Shown: piece after piece, positions 9,379 through 19,307 of the stretch
Layout: each line of letters opens with the position of its first letter
Numbering within the stretch: position 1 is the first letter of the stretch
Assembly (NCBI RefSeq): GCF_001730685.1
Contig: NZ_MDJR01000005.1
Span: forward strand, 124,001 to 188,000
Length of the DNA stretch: 64,000 nucleotides
Direction of reading: 5' to 3'
From: Caloranaerobacter ferrireducens
Lineage (GTDB): Bacteria; Bacillota; Clostridia; Tissierellales; Thermohalobacteraceae
Translations under genes and position numbers: made by a program
Notes under the pieces: generated by a model
Seen by the model: only the letters and a program-made list of their open reading frames with translations
Told to the model about the DNA's origin: nothing
Database searches by the model: none

Positions 9379-10764
9379 ATGCGACTAAAAAGAGTTTTGG
9401 TATTATTATGCGTCATTCTTATAGTTTTTTCTAGTGGTGTTATGTATGCAAATGGAGAAAAAACTCAAACTAAAGACTTAAACTACTTAAAACAAATAAT
9501 TGAATACATAAAGGCAAATTATGCAGGAGAGATTACAGAAGAAGAGCTTATAGAAGGGGCGATAGAAGGAGTTTTCAATAAACTTGATAAGTATAGTGAT
9601 TATTATTCGCCAGAAGAATTTAAAGAATTTAATACATCTGTATCAGGTAACTTTGGAGGAGTAGGAATTCAGATTACTGAAAAAGATGGGTATATAACAG
9701 TAATAACGCCTATTGATGGAACTCCTGGAGCAAGGTCAGGAATAAAGCCAGGGGATAAAATCGTTTCAGTAGACGATATTGATATTAAAGGAGTATCAGT
9801 TAATAGAGCGGTATCATTGATTAGAGGTGAACCGGGAACACAAGTAAAATTAGGAATAATGAGAGAAGGTATAGACAATATTATCTATTTTAATATAACT
9901 AGAGAATTGATAAAGATAAATCCAATTACATATAAAATTATGGATAATGGACTAGGATACATAAAAATATCACAATTTAACAGTAATACATACGAGAATT
10001 TGAAGGATATATTAAAGATATTTGATGAAAAGAATGTAGAAAAATTAATTATAGATTTAAGAAATAATCCTGGAGGATATCTTGATGAGGTTATAGATGT
10101 ACTTCAATTTTTTGTTCCTAAGGGTCCTATCGTTCATATTAAAAAGGCAGATGGAACTATTGAAACATATAATTCAAATTTAGAGCTTCCTAAATATAAG
10201 CTAGCAGTATTAGTTAATAGTGGTAGCGCTAGTGCATCAGAAATATTTGCAGGGGCAATTCAAGATTCAAAAGTAGGTACAATAATAGGAACTACGACTT
10301 ATGGCAAAGGTACAGTACAATCTGTTGTATCTCTTGTAGATGGTGGAGGTATGAAGATTACAATAGCAGAATATCTAACTCCAAATATGAGAAAAGTTAA
10401 CGAAGTAGGTATCAAACCAGATATAATAGTAGAAAATACAACAGAGCCTAAAGTTGATTTATCAAAAATTCCTACTTTAGACAAAACAAGAAAGCCAACG
10501 GTTGGAGTTGTAGGATTAGATGTATTAGGTGCAGAGATGATATTGGAAACATTAGGGTACGAAGTAAACAAACCAGATGGAATATTTGATGAAGCAACAT
10601 TTGAAGCAATAAAGAAATTTCAAAAAGATCAAGGATTATATAGCTATGGAGTACTAGATTTTACTACTCAAGATGCTTTAACCAGAGCAATTAATGAATA
10701 TGCAAAGCCAGATAATGTAGATAAACAGTTACAAAAAGCAGTGGAAGTGCTTTTAGAAAAATAG
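9379..10764 (+). CDS. ctpA: Carboxyl-terminal processing protease (S41) with PDZ and peptidoglycan-binding domains
   Basis: A 461-residue exported serine protease of the CtpA/CtpB family, which trims regulatory or envelope proteins outside the membrane. The ATG at 9379 lies eight bases after AGAAGGAG; the upstream ATG at 9358 has no site and would put a charged stretch before the signal peptide (MRLKRVLVLLCVILIVF). A PDZ domain (about 85-165, motif GFGGVGIQ-type) precedes the S41 core. The probable catalytic dyad is S285 (GSASASE) and K310 (YGKG), with the 25-residue spacing usual in this family. A PG_binding_1-like repeat lies at about 380-440 (ILETLGYEVNKPDGIFD). Its neighbours are surface proteins. 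Confidence 0.93.
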   Translation: MRLKRVLVLLCVILIVFSSGVMYANGEKTQTKDLNYLKQIIEYIKANYAGEITEEELIEGAIEGVFNKLDKYSDYYSPEEFKEFNTSVSGNFGGVGIQITEKDGYITVITPIDGTPGARSGIKPGDKIVSVDDIDIKGVSVNRAVSLIRGEPGTQVKLGIMREGIDNIIYFNITRELIKINPITYKIMDNGLGYIKISQFNSNTYENLKDILKIFDEKNVEKLIIDLRNNPGGYLDEVIDVLQFFVPKGPIVHIKKADGTIETYNSNLELPKYKLAVLVNSGSASASEIFAGAIQDSKVGTIIGTTTYGKGTVQSVVSLVDGGGMKITIAEYLTPNMRKVNEVGIKPDIIVENTTEPKVDLSKIPTLDKTRKPTVGVVGLDVLGAEMILETLGYEVNKPDGIFDEATFEAIKKFQKDQGLYSYGVLDFTTQDALTRAINEYAKPDNVDKQLQKAVEVLLEK

Positions 10765-10794
10765 AATATATAGAATAAAGTATAGTAAAAAATG

Positions 10795-10905
10795 AACAAA
10801 ATCTTCGATTTTAAAAAATCAAGGAAGATTTTGTTGAAATCCATAAACGGAAATTATATTTAAAATTATCCTCAATTTAATAAGCTATATAATTTCCTAT
10901 GGATT
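10795..10905. repeat. Dispersed two-hairpin element, copy A
   Basis: Two adjacent hairpins: AACAAAATCTTC / GAAGATTTTGTT, then an inverted pair built on AATCCATA and TATGGATT. The reverse complement matches 29637-29718, where both hairpins occur in the opposite order, and a fragment lies near 51690-51726. This makes it a dispersed element rather than only a terminator for the protease gene. Confidence 0.65.
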
Positions 10906-10911
10906 ATAAAG

Positions 10912-10943
10912 AAAAGCATGTAAGATTAACTTGCATGCTTTTA
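10912..10943 (+). terminator. Intrinsic terminator
   Basis: AAAAGCATG / CATGCTTTT, extended inside by AAG / CTT, with a short T run. It separates the protease region from the pyrG promoter. Confidence 0.7.
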
Positions 10944-10979
10944 ATTGTTATTTTAAGTATAATCTGTATTATCAAAACA

Positions 10980-11008
10980 TTGACATATTTCTTAACGTAA
11001 GATAAAAT
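10980..11008 (+). promoter_or_regulatory. Sigma-A-type promoter of pyrG
   Basis: TTGACA, a 17-base spacer, and TAAAAT, about 95 bases before the pyrG start. The leader shows no obvious terminator/antiterminator pair. Confidence 0.7.
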
Positions 11009-11053
11009 ACTATAGTTATGTAGGTATAAGACAAGAAAAAACTTTACATATAG

Positions 11054-12703
<1,650 letters not shown>

Positions 12704-12706
<3 letters not shown>

Positions 12707-12740
12707 GTACTTGATACTAGGTACTGGGTACTGGAGATTA
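12704..12740. repeat. Heptameric repeat, GGTACTR family
   Basis: Units such as GGTACTA and GGTACTG with a 7-base step, starting at the pyrG stop codon. Confidence 0.8.
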
Positions 12741-12757
12741 GAAAAAGATTATGCTGA

Positions 12758-12799
12758 AAAGAAGGTATTTCTTCCATTGATGAAGAAATACCTTTTATT
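12758..12799 (+). terminator. Intrinsic terminator of pyrG
   Basis: The 13-base stem AAGGTATTTCTTC / GAAGAAATACCTT with a TTTTATTATT tail. Confidence 0.85.
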
Positions 12800-12867
12800 A
12801 TTATAAGTTTTAAAATATAGATATTTTATTAAGAGGTGAGGTAATTGGGAATTATAAAAAATTAGAA

Positions 12868-13197
12868 GTGTATAATCTAGCACATGAACTCACAATAAGT
12901 ATATACAAAATAACAAGATACTTTCCAGATGATGAAAAATTTTCACTAGTATCGCAACTTAGAAGAGCTTCTTTATCAATACCTACAAACATAGCTGAAG
13001 GTAGTGGACAGCTTAGTAAAGTTAATTATATAAGATTTTTAGGAATAGCACGAGGTTCTTCATTTGAAGTAGAATATTTGCTAAGGCTTTCAAAAGATCT
13101 TGGGTACCTTAATGAAGAACATTACAAACAACTTAACAAACAAAACGAAAGTGTTCTTAAAATGTTAAAAGGATTAATCAAATCACTAAAAGGCTAA
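12868..13197 (+). CDS. Four-helix-bundle protein of the 23S rRNA intervening-sequence family
   Basis: At least 109 residues. The motifs SLVSQLRRASLSIPTNIAEG and the helical pattern match the four-helix-bundle (S23 / IVS-encoded) family, whose members occur in rRNA intervening sequences and also alone. The function is not established. The GTG at 12868 lacks a ribosome binding site. Family members normally begin with residues like GNYKKLEVY, and these are encoded in frame just upstream. The only codon placed correctly after AGAGGTGAGG is an ATT at 12844, so translation may start there. No ATG, GTG or TTG exists in frame upstream. The gene is bracketed by two GGTACTR repeat blocks, as if it came as a cassette. 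Confidence 0.8.
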   Translation: MYNLAHELTISIYKITRYFPDDEKFSLVSQLRRASLSIPTNIAEGSGQLSKVNYIRFLGIARGSSFEVEYLLRLSKDLGYLNEEHYKQLNKQNESVLKMLKGLIKSLKG

Positions 13198-13210
13198 CTA
13201 ACATTTAGCA

Positions 13211-13261
13211 TCTAGTACCCAGTACCTAACACAAGTACCAAGTACCCAGTACCTAGTACCA
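13211..13261. repeat. Heptameric repeat, GGTACTR family (inverted)
   Basis: Seven units of the complement form (AGTACCY) with a 7-base step, opposite in orientation to the block at 12704. The two could pair across the intervening gene. Confidence 0.8.
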
Positions 13262-13282
13262 GATTGCAATTTTATTGCAATC
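13262..13282 (+). other. Short hairpin
   Basis: GATTGCAAT / ATTGCAATC around a three-base loop, without a T tract. It may act as a weak transcription stop for the four-helix-bundle gene. Confidence 0.4.
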
Positions 13283-13398
13283 AAAATGTAATACAACTGT
13301 AATGGTAAATAACCTTGCTTTAATATATAATAGGTAATGTAAGTAGGACAAATAAAATTACACAATATTACAGTTTCATTACAATAAAATTTGTCTCA

Positions 13399-13427
13399 TT
13401 GACTGATTATTTAGTCAGTGCTATAAT
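13399..13427 (+). promoter_or_regulatory. Strong promoter of the main S-layer gene
   Basis: TTGACT, a 17-base spacer, and TATAAT. The spacer holds an inverted repeat, ACTGA / TCAGT, that could be an operator. A further inverted pair, GACAAAT / ATTTGTC, lies upstream (about 13348-13396). Confidence 0.8.
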
Positions 13428-13439
13428 TAGGTATATGAT

Positions 13440-13507
13440 GCAGGTATTGTCTAAAAAACCTGCTTCAAAATTATGTTAGACTGGTTAAGAAGAAGTTACA
13501 GTCTAAC
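13440..13507 (+). promoter_or_regulatory. Structured leader of the S-layer mRNA
   Basis: Two hairpins lie in an untranslated leader of about 140 bases: GCAGGT / ACCTGC (13440-13463) and a perfect nine-pair stem GTTAGACTG / CAGTCTAAC (13475-13507). Long structured leaders are known to stabilise S-layer mRNAs. That role here is inferred. Confidence 0.6.
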
Positions 13508-13576
13508 TACATATTTAATTTATTTCAACTTCTTCATATCAAAATCAAAAATACAAAAAGGAGGAGGACTTTGACA

Positions 13577-15928
13577 ATGAAGAAGGTTTTATCTTTAGTT
13601 CTAGTACTTGCATTAGTACTTGGAACATTCAGTTTTGCTCTTGCAGCAACACCTCTTAGCGATGTTCAAGGCAAAGATTGTGAGGATGCTGTTGCAAGAC
13701 TAGTTGGTCTTGGTATCATCAATGGTTATGAAGATGGTACTTACAGACCAGATAGAGTTCTTACAAGAGCAGAATTAGCTAAAGTTGTTATTATTGCTCT
13801 TGGATTAGAAGATGTTGCAGATTTTGCAGAAAGCATGACTATTTTTAGTGACATGGATGGTCACTGGGCTAAGAAGTATGTAAACGTAGCAGCAAGCAAA
13901 GGCATCATTAAAGGTTATCCAGATGGAACTTTCAGACCAGATGCTACTGTAAGCTACGCAGAAGCTATAACATTATTTACAAGAGCATTAGGTTACAATG
14001 ATGAAGTATTAAGTGGAACTTGGCCAATCAACTATTTAACAAAGGCAGAAGAATTAGGTATAACTGAAGGCGTTAAAGTTGTAAACGCTGGTGCTAACAG
14101 AGGAGATATTGCTATATTATTAGACAATACTCTTCAAAAAGAAATGGTTAGAATTAAAGACGGAGAAGTTGAATCATTAGGAAAGAGCTTAATTAGCGAA
14201 ATTGCTACTCCTGCAACTATAATAGTAAAAGATGTTAAAGATGATGTTATAGTTGATGAAAACGGTAATGAAATAGATACACTTGTTGATATGTCAGGTT
14301 ATCTATTCTCAAAAGTTAAAGTTTACAAAAATGAAGATGATGCTATCGTTTATGTAGACGAAGTATTAAGTGAAACTTATGAAGGAACAGCTGCTGTATC
14401 AGGAAATACTTTAACTGTAACAGATGCTGATGATGAAACTAAAGATTTCACATTACAAAATGATACAACTGTAAGATTCAACGATGTTGATGTAGATTTC
14501 CAAAATGTTGGAAACTTACAAGATGCAGAAGTAAAAGTTGTTTATACAACAGATGCTGATGGTAATGTTGATGAGGTTCTAGGTGTAATAGCTACAGAAA
14601 ATGTTACTTACCAATTAGTATCAGAAGATTATGATGCTGAAACTGTTAAAGATGCTGGTTTCAAATATGAAGGAATTACATTACCAACTACTACAAATGA
14701 CGATGATGAAACTATATTAGATACTGACAATATCGTAGTTACTGGTGACGTAGATGAATTAGAAGATATCAAAGCTGACGATGTAATCTATGTTTACACT
14801 GGTAAAAACAATGATGGTGATGTTGTAAAAGTTAAAATAGTAGTTGTTAGAGATACTGTTGAAGGTAAAGTTGAAACTGCAAAAGCAGATAAAGATGGTA
14901 ACTTAACAGAAGTTACTGTAGACGGTAAAGACTATGAAGTAGCTGCTACAATCGATATGAGCACTGTTACAGCTGATTCAGAAGTAAGCTTAGTATTAGA
15001 TAAAGATGGTAAAGTTGTTGCTATAAATGCAATAACTGAAGAAGCTGAAACAGTTGAAGGTTATGTAACTGAAGTTGAAACTTATAACATAATTAAAGAT
15101 GGTACAGTTACAGAAGTAACTGATGTTACTATCTTAACTACTGATGGAGAAAAGACTCTAAGATTAGCTAGTGATGCTACATTACCAAGTGGAGTTACTG
15201 ATGTAGAGAATGATTTACCAGGATATTTTGGTAAAGCAACTCTAAATGAAGATAATGAAATAGCTGAGTTTGTTGATTATCAAGCAGGTCTTGCTACTGG
15301 TACAATAACAGTTGATGAAGACAACTTAGATGAATTACAAGTTGGATCAACTGTATATCTTGTAGATTCAGATGTATTAGTATTTGACTTAGTAGATGAA
15401 GATTATGCTAAAGTTGAAGATCTTGAAACTGATATGAATGTAGAATATGAATTAGATTCAGACAACTTATATATAACTAAGTTATTCATAACTAGCCATC
15501 CTGTAACAGCTTTAGATGATGTTACTGGAATCTATGTAGGACAGTACAGCAAACTTACTGCTGATGGAACTGAGCATTATGTAACTCTAAATGTTGAAGG
15601 AGAAGAAATAGACTACAAAGTTGAAGCAACAATAGATGTTTCAGCAATTACTGAAGAGCTTGTAGTTCTATCAGATAGCGATGCTAATGGAGAATATGAT
15701 GCTTTAGCAAATGCTACAATCGGTAACACTTATACAGATCCAACAATTGATGGAAGCAAGTTAGCTGATACTTATCTATTAACTAGCTCAACTGTAATTT
15801 ATGTAGTTGATGGTTCAGACATCACAATAGGAACTGTTGACGACATAACTGGTACTGTAAAAGTAGTAGGTTCAGGAACTAACGTAGGATCATACGAAAA
15901 AGCTGATATAATAGTAGTAGTTAAGTAG
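13577..15928 (+). CDS. Probable major S-layer protein with N-terminal SLH domains
   Basis: A 783-residue exported protein. The ATG at 13577 is eight bases after GGAGGA; the TTG at 13571 would shorten that spacing to two. Signal peptide MKKVLSLVLVLALVLGTFSF. Three SLH repeats occupy about residues 28-195 (GIINGYEDGTYRPDR, GIIKGYPDGTFRPDA, then a degenerate third). The rest is acidic, rich in V, T and D, and made of tandem beta modules; cysteine is almost absent. The strong promoter, long leader and skewed T-ending codons (GTT, GCT, ACT) suggest very high expression, unlike the AT-richer SLH genes around it. Assembly as the main lattice protein is inferred. Confidence 0.85.
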   Translation: MKKVLSLVLVLALVLGTFSFALAATPLSDVQGKDCEDAVARLVGLGIINGYEDGTYRPDRVLTRAELAKVVIIALGLEDVADFAESMTIFSDMDGHWAKKYVNVAASKGIIKGYPDGTFRPDATVSYAEAITLFTRALGYNDEVLSGTWPINYLTKAEELGITEGVKVVNAGANRGDIAILLDNTLQKEMVRIKDGEVESLGKSLISEIATPATIIVKDVKDDVIVDENGNEIDTLVDMSGYLFSKVKVYKNEDDAIVYVDEVLSETYEGTAAVSGNTLTVTDADDETKDFTLQNDTTVRFNDVDVDFQNVGNLQDAEVKVVYTTDADGNVDEVLGVIATENVTYQLVSEDYDAETVKDAGFKYEGITLPTTTNDDDETILDTDNIVVTGDVDELEDIKADDVIYVYTGKNNDGDVVKVKIVVVRDTVEGKVETAKADKDGNLTEVTVDGKDYEVAATIDMSTVTADSEVSLVLDKDGKVVAINAITEEAETVEGYVTEVETYNIIKDGTVTEVTDVTILTTDGEKTLRLASDATLPSGVTDVENDLPGYFGKATLNEDNEIAEFVDYQAGLATGTITVDEDNLDELQVGSTVYLVDSDVLVFDLVDEDYAKVEDLETDMNVEYELDSDNLYITKLFITSHPVTALDDVTGIYVGQYSKLTADGTEHYVTLNVEGEEIDYKVEATIDVSAITEELVVLSDSDANGEYDALANATIGNTYTDPTIDGSKLADTYLLTSSTVIYVVDGSDITIGTVDDITGTVKVVGSGTNVGSYEKADIIVVVK

Positions 15929-15935
15929 TTAGCTT

Positions 15936-15968
15936 AAAAAGGAGGATGTTTAACATCCTCCTTTTTTT
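15936..15968 (+). terminator. Intrinsic terminator
   Basis: AAAAAGGAGGATGTT pairs with a matching ATCCTCCTTTTT arm around a short loop, ending in seven T residues. Confidence 0.95.
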
Positions 15969-16040
15969 ATATACATTTAACTGGTATTAGTGTATAATTT
16001 TAGTATGATATATGAATAAACTTCCAAAGGGGTGATTTCT

Positions 16041-17195
16041 ATGAAAAAAGTACATAGTAAAGTTTTTACATTATTTTTGCTAATATCTATTATTATGCTT
16101 AACATTAACTACTCTGTTGCTGTGCAGTCTTTAGCAACTGATAAATTGAATATGGATGAAGCTATAAAATTAGCTTTGCAAAATAGTTTTTCATTAGAGG
16201 AAAAAGATATTGATATTGAAAATGCAAGAATTGAACTGAAAGAAAAAAGAGATTTAACAGATGAAGTGAGACATTTACCTGCTGCATATAAAAGGTTGGG
16301 TTTTGAAAATTATAAAATTTGGCATAAATATTATGAGGAATATTTTGAATATCTATTGAAATTAAGTAAAAAGAATAAAGTGCTAGAAGTTTCTAATATA
16401 AAATACAATGTAATGAGTAACTATTATAATATTTTATATCTTAACAGATCAGTAGAAATTCTTAAAGATAACATTAATCAAATTGAGAACCAATTAAAAA
16501 TTGTAAATGCTAGATTAGAAACTGGAAATGCAACTGAATTAGAAAAATTACAGACAGAGATAAGCTTAAAAGATGCTAAATTACAATTAAAAGAGCTTGA
16601 GAATAATCAAAAAATTGCTATAATGACTTTAAATAAATTATTAGGATTGCCTTTGGAGCAACCTTTAGAATTAGAAGATGAATTAAGTTATGAAGAATTA
16701 AAAGAGATTGATTTAGAAGAAGCAATACAGAACAGTTTAAATAACAGATTGGAAATGTATATTGCTAGTCAAGAAAAATATTTTGCCCAAAAAGAATATA
16801 ATTTAGGAGAAAAATTTTATGTATCTAGCAGAGGAGACGATAGAAGAGAAGAAGAAAAACTTTATCATAAGTTACAGAAAGCAGAAAATCAATTAAAAGA
16901 GACTGAACTTAATATAAGAATTAATATGACTAGTGAGTATTTAAATTTATTAAATTTAGTAGAAAAGATAAAGGTAAAAAAAGAAAATGTAGAATTAGCA
17001 AAAGATAATTTAAATCAAGCTTCACTTAAGTATGAAATTGGTATGGGCACAAATTTAGAAGTTCTAAATAGTAGTACATTATATAAACAAGCACTTCTTG
17101 ATTATTATAAAGCAATTTATGATTTTAACTTAGCTAAATTTAGATTTGAAGCTCTTCAAAATTTAGGTATAAGACAAATGATATCGGCACAATAG
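16041..17195 (+). CDS. TolC-family coiled-coil exported protein
   Basis: A 384-residue protein with a signal peptide (MKKVHSKVFTLFLLISIIML). The start follows AAGGGGTG. Two repeats of long alpha-helices carry the outer-membrane efflux protein (OEP/TolC) signature: LNMDEAIKLALQNS near the N-terminus, the KYEIGMGTNLEVLNS and NLAKFRFEALQNLG motifs near the C-terminus, and the repeated (Q/E)L(K) heptads. TolC proteins normally form outer-membrane export channels. No other outer-membrane gene is visible, and the channel-forming strands are not obvious, so a role in a monoderm wall is unclear. It sits among SLH genes. Confidence 0.75.
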   Translation: MKKVHSKVFTLFLLISIIMLNINYSVAVQSLATDKLNMDEAIKLALQNSFSLEEKDIDIENARIELKEKRDLTDEVRHLPAAYKRLGFENYKIWHKYYEEYFEYLLKLSKKNKVLEVSNIKYNVMSNYYNILYLNRSVEILKDNINQIENQLKIVNARLETGNATELEKLQTEISLKDAKLQLKELENNQKIAIMTLNKLLGLPLEQPLELEDELSYEELKEIDLEEAIQNSLNNRLEMYIASQEKYFAQKEYNLGEKFYVSSRGDDRREEEKLYHKLQKAENQLKETELNIRINMTSEYLNLLNLVEKIKVKKENVELAKDNLNQASLKYEIGMGTNLEVLNSSTLYKQALLDYYKAIYDFNLAKFRFEALQNLGIRQMISAQ

Positions 17196-17206
17196 TGCCG
17201 TTTTTG
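17185..17206 (+). terminator. Intrinsic terminator overlapping the stop codon
   Basis: CGGCAC / GTGCCG with the TAG stop in the loop region, followed by five T residues. Confidence 0.9.
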
Positions 17207-17336
17207 TTTGATTATATAAAGATGAATTATATAGTAAATACATCCTAAATGATAGGTTTAAGCTAAAAAGATAGAAGGATTTAAAAGTTAAATAAAGAAT
17301 ATATTCATATGACAATTGTAAAAGGGGTGGGATAAA

Positions 17337-19229
17337 TTGATATTTAACAAATGGAAAATGTTATCTACTTTATCTGTATTGATAATAGCATTATTGTTGT
17401 TTAGTAATGCTGTATCTTATGCACAAACATTTACAGATGTGAAAGATGATTATTGGGCAGCTGATTACATAAAAAAAGTAAAAAGTTTAGGAATAATTAC
17501 TGGCTATCCAGATGCAACATTTAGGCCAGCTTCAGAAGTTACAAAAGTGCAAGCTTTAGTTATGATTTCAAGATTATATAAGCTAGATAATAATATAATT
17601 ACAGATATTAAGAATAAATACCAAGGGTTGCTAGATGAATTAAAGGTTGAATTATGGGCACAAGATGGTATTGCAGTTGCTTTATCTAGTGGTATTATTT
17701 CAGAAGAAGTTTTAAAAGAGTATTATAAAAGTGAAAAGGCTAAAATGCCAGCTACTAAAGAAGAAATATGTATATTCCTTACAAGAGCAATGGGATTAGA
17801 AAAAGAAGCTAAAAGTAAAACTATAATAATATTGCCTTTTAAGGATGCAGAATTGATACCTGCTCAGGTTGCACCATATGTAGATATGATGATACAAAAA
17901 GGAATAATTAACGAAAAAGGAGATTCACAAGGTAGATTTAATCCTAAATCATCTATGAATCGTGCAATGATGGCAAAAGTACTTTCAATAGCTTATGACT
18001 ATATTAAAGAGAATAAAGTAGCTCAACAAATATTTAGTGATATTGGAATTGAGGATAAAGATACTATAACAATATCAGGAACTATAGTAAGCATATTAAA
18101 AGATGCTAATGAAGCATACATTACTATTGAAGATATGGATGGACAAAAAAATATATATTTTGTAGATGCTAATACAGATATAACATTAGATGATAGTATC
18201 ATTAAGTTTACAGATTTAGTAGAAGGTTTAATGGTAGAGGTAAAAGTCACAGAAAAACAAAGAATTGTATCGATGAAAGCTAAAAGTATAGAAGAGAAAT
18301 ATTCAGGTAAAGTAAAATCTTTAATACTTACAACGCCTGCTATACTTACAATCGAATATGAAGAAAATGGAAACTATAAAGTGAAAAGTTTTTATTTAGA
18401 TAGTAATGCAAAAATAATTTTAGATGATGAAGAGACATTTGTTTATAAAATTAATGAGGGAGACTTAGTTCAATTAAAGATTAAAAATAATAAAATAACG
18501 GAGATTATAGCAGAAAGCAAAGGAAAACATATAAAAGGTATTATAAAAGAAATAAAATATAATCCTGAACCTAATTTAACAGTAGAAGATGAAAATGGTA
18601 ATTTATATGAATTCCCAATTGATAATAAAGTAAAAATCGAAAGAAATAGTAAAAATGCGGTAATTACAGATTTAAGAAATGGAGATAAAGTAGAAATAGA
18701 TGTTGAATATAACGTTATAATCGAAATTAAGGCAGAAGCTTTAAAAGATGAAGATGAAGGTATTATTAAGGCGATACTTATATCTAGTAAGCCTAAATTA
18801 ACAATACTTAATAAAGATGGGGAAGAAGTGTCATATTATATATCTAAAAATGTTGATATTAAAATAGACGGTAAAAAAGATTCTATATATGGATTAAGAC
18901 TTGGGTATTTTGCAGAAATAGATATTGAGAGTAATGAAATAGTTTCAATGAAAATAGAACCAAGAGAGCAAAATGATAGATATGAAGGGACAATAGAATA
19001 TTTAAATTATGATGCTGGAGTTATAGTATTGTCAGTAAATAATTATAAAACTGGTGAAAAAGAGATAGTTAGGATAGATATAGTAGCAGATACATCTTTT
19101 ATAGATAGTGATGGAGATAAGATAAAATTTAAATATTTAAATGTAGGCGATGAATTGATAGTAATAGGAAATTTTGATGGCGGTATATTTACTGCTAAAA
19201 CGATAATAGTAACACAAAGATCTAAATAA
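17337..19229 (+). CDS. SLH protein with five tandem beta repeats
   Basis: A 630-residue exported protein with a TTG start six bases after AAGGGGTGGG. Signal peptide to about residue 30 (VSYAQ). SLH repeats at about 32-215: the first has GIITGYPDATFRPASE, the second is degenerate, and the third has GRFNPKSSMNRAMM. From about 240 to the end, five modules of about 75 residues each repeat the pattern SGTIVSI, a hydrophobic strand, then a glycine/aspartate turn and VE(V/I). They look like small beta-barrels. The same modules occur in the next SLH gene, so the two are paralogues. Function is unknown beyond surface anchoring. Confidence 0.8.
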   Translation: MIFNKWKMLSTLSVLIIALLLFSNAVSYAQTFTDVKDDYWAADYIKKVKSLGIITGYPDATFRPASEVTKVQALVMISRLYKLDNNIITDIKNKYQGLLDELKVELWAQDGIAVALSSGIISEEVLKEYYKSEKAKMPATKEEICIFLTRAMGLEKEAKSKTIIILPFKDAELIPAQVAPYVDMMIQKGIINEKGDSQGRFNPKSSMNRAMMAKVLSIAYDYIKENKVAQQIFSDIGIEDKDTITISGTIVSILKDANEAYITIEDMDGQKNIYFVDANTDITLDDSIIKFTDLVEGLMVEVKVTEKQRIVSMKAKSIEEKYSGKVKSLILTTPAILTIEYEENGNYKVKSFYLDSNAKIILDDEETFVYKINEGDLVQLKIKNNKITEIIAESKGKHIKGIIKEIKYNPEPNLTVEDENGNLYEFPIDNKVKIERNSKNAVITDLRNGDKVEIDVEYNVIIEIKAEALKDEDEGIIKAILISSKPKLTILNKDGEEVSYYISKNVDIKIDGKKDSIYGLRLGYFAEIDIESNEIVSMKIEPREQNDRYEGTIEYLNYDAGVIVLSVNNYKTGEKEIVRIDIVADTSFIDSDGDKIKFKYLNVGDELIVIGNFDGGIFTAKTIIVTQRSK

Positions 19230-19239
19230 AAAATTTAAA

Positions 19240-19304
19240 AACACCCCAAAAAATAAAAACACCCTCCGAATATATATTACAAAAGAAAGATAAGGAGGGT
19301 GTTT
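19240..19304 (+). promoter_or_regulatory. Hairpin that would bury the ribosome binding site of the next SLH gene
   Basis: AAACACCCTCC (19257-19267) is the exact complement of GGAGGGTGTTT (19294-19304), which contains the ribosome binding site. A second near-copy of the left arm (AAACACCCC, 19241-19249) could pair instead. It may be a translational switch, and possibly also the stop of the upstream gene. Confidence 0.65.
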
Positions 19305-19307
19305 GTT

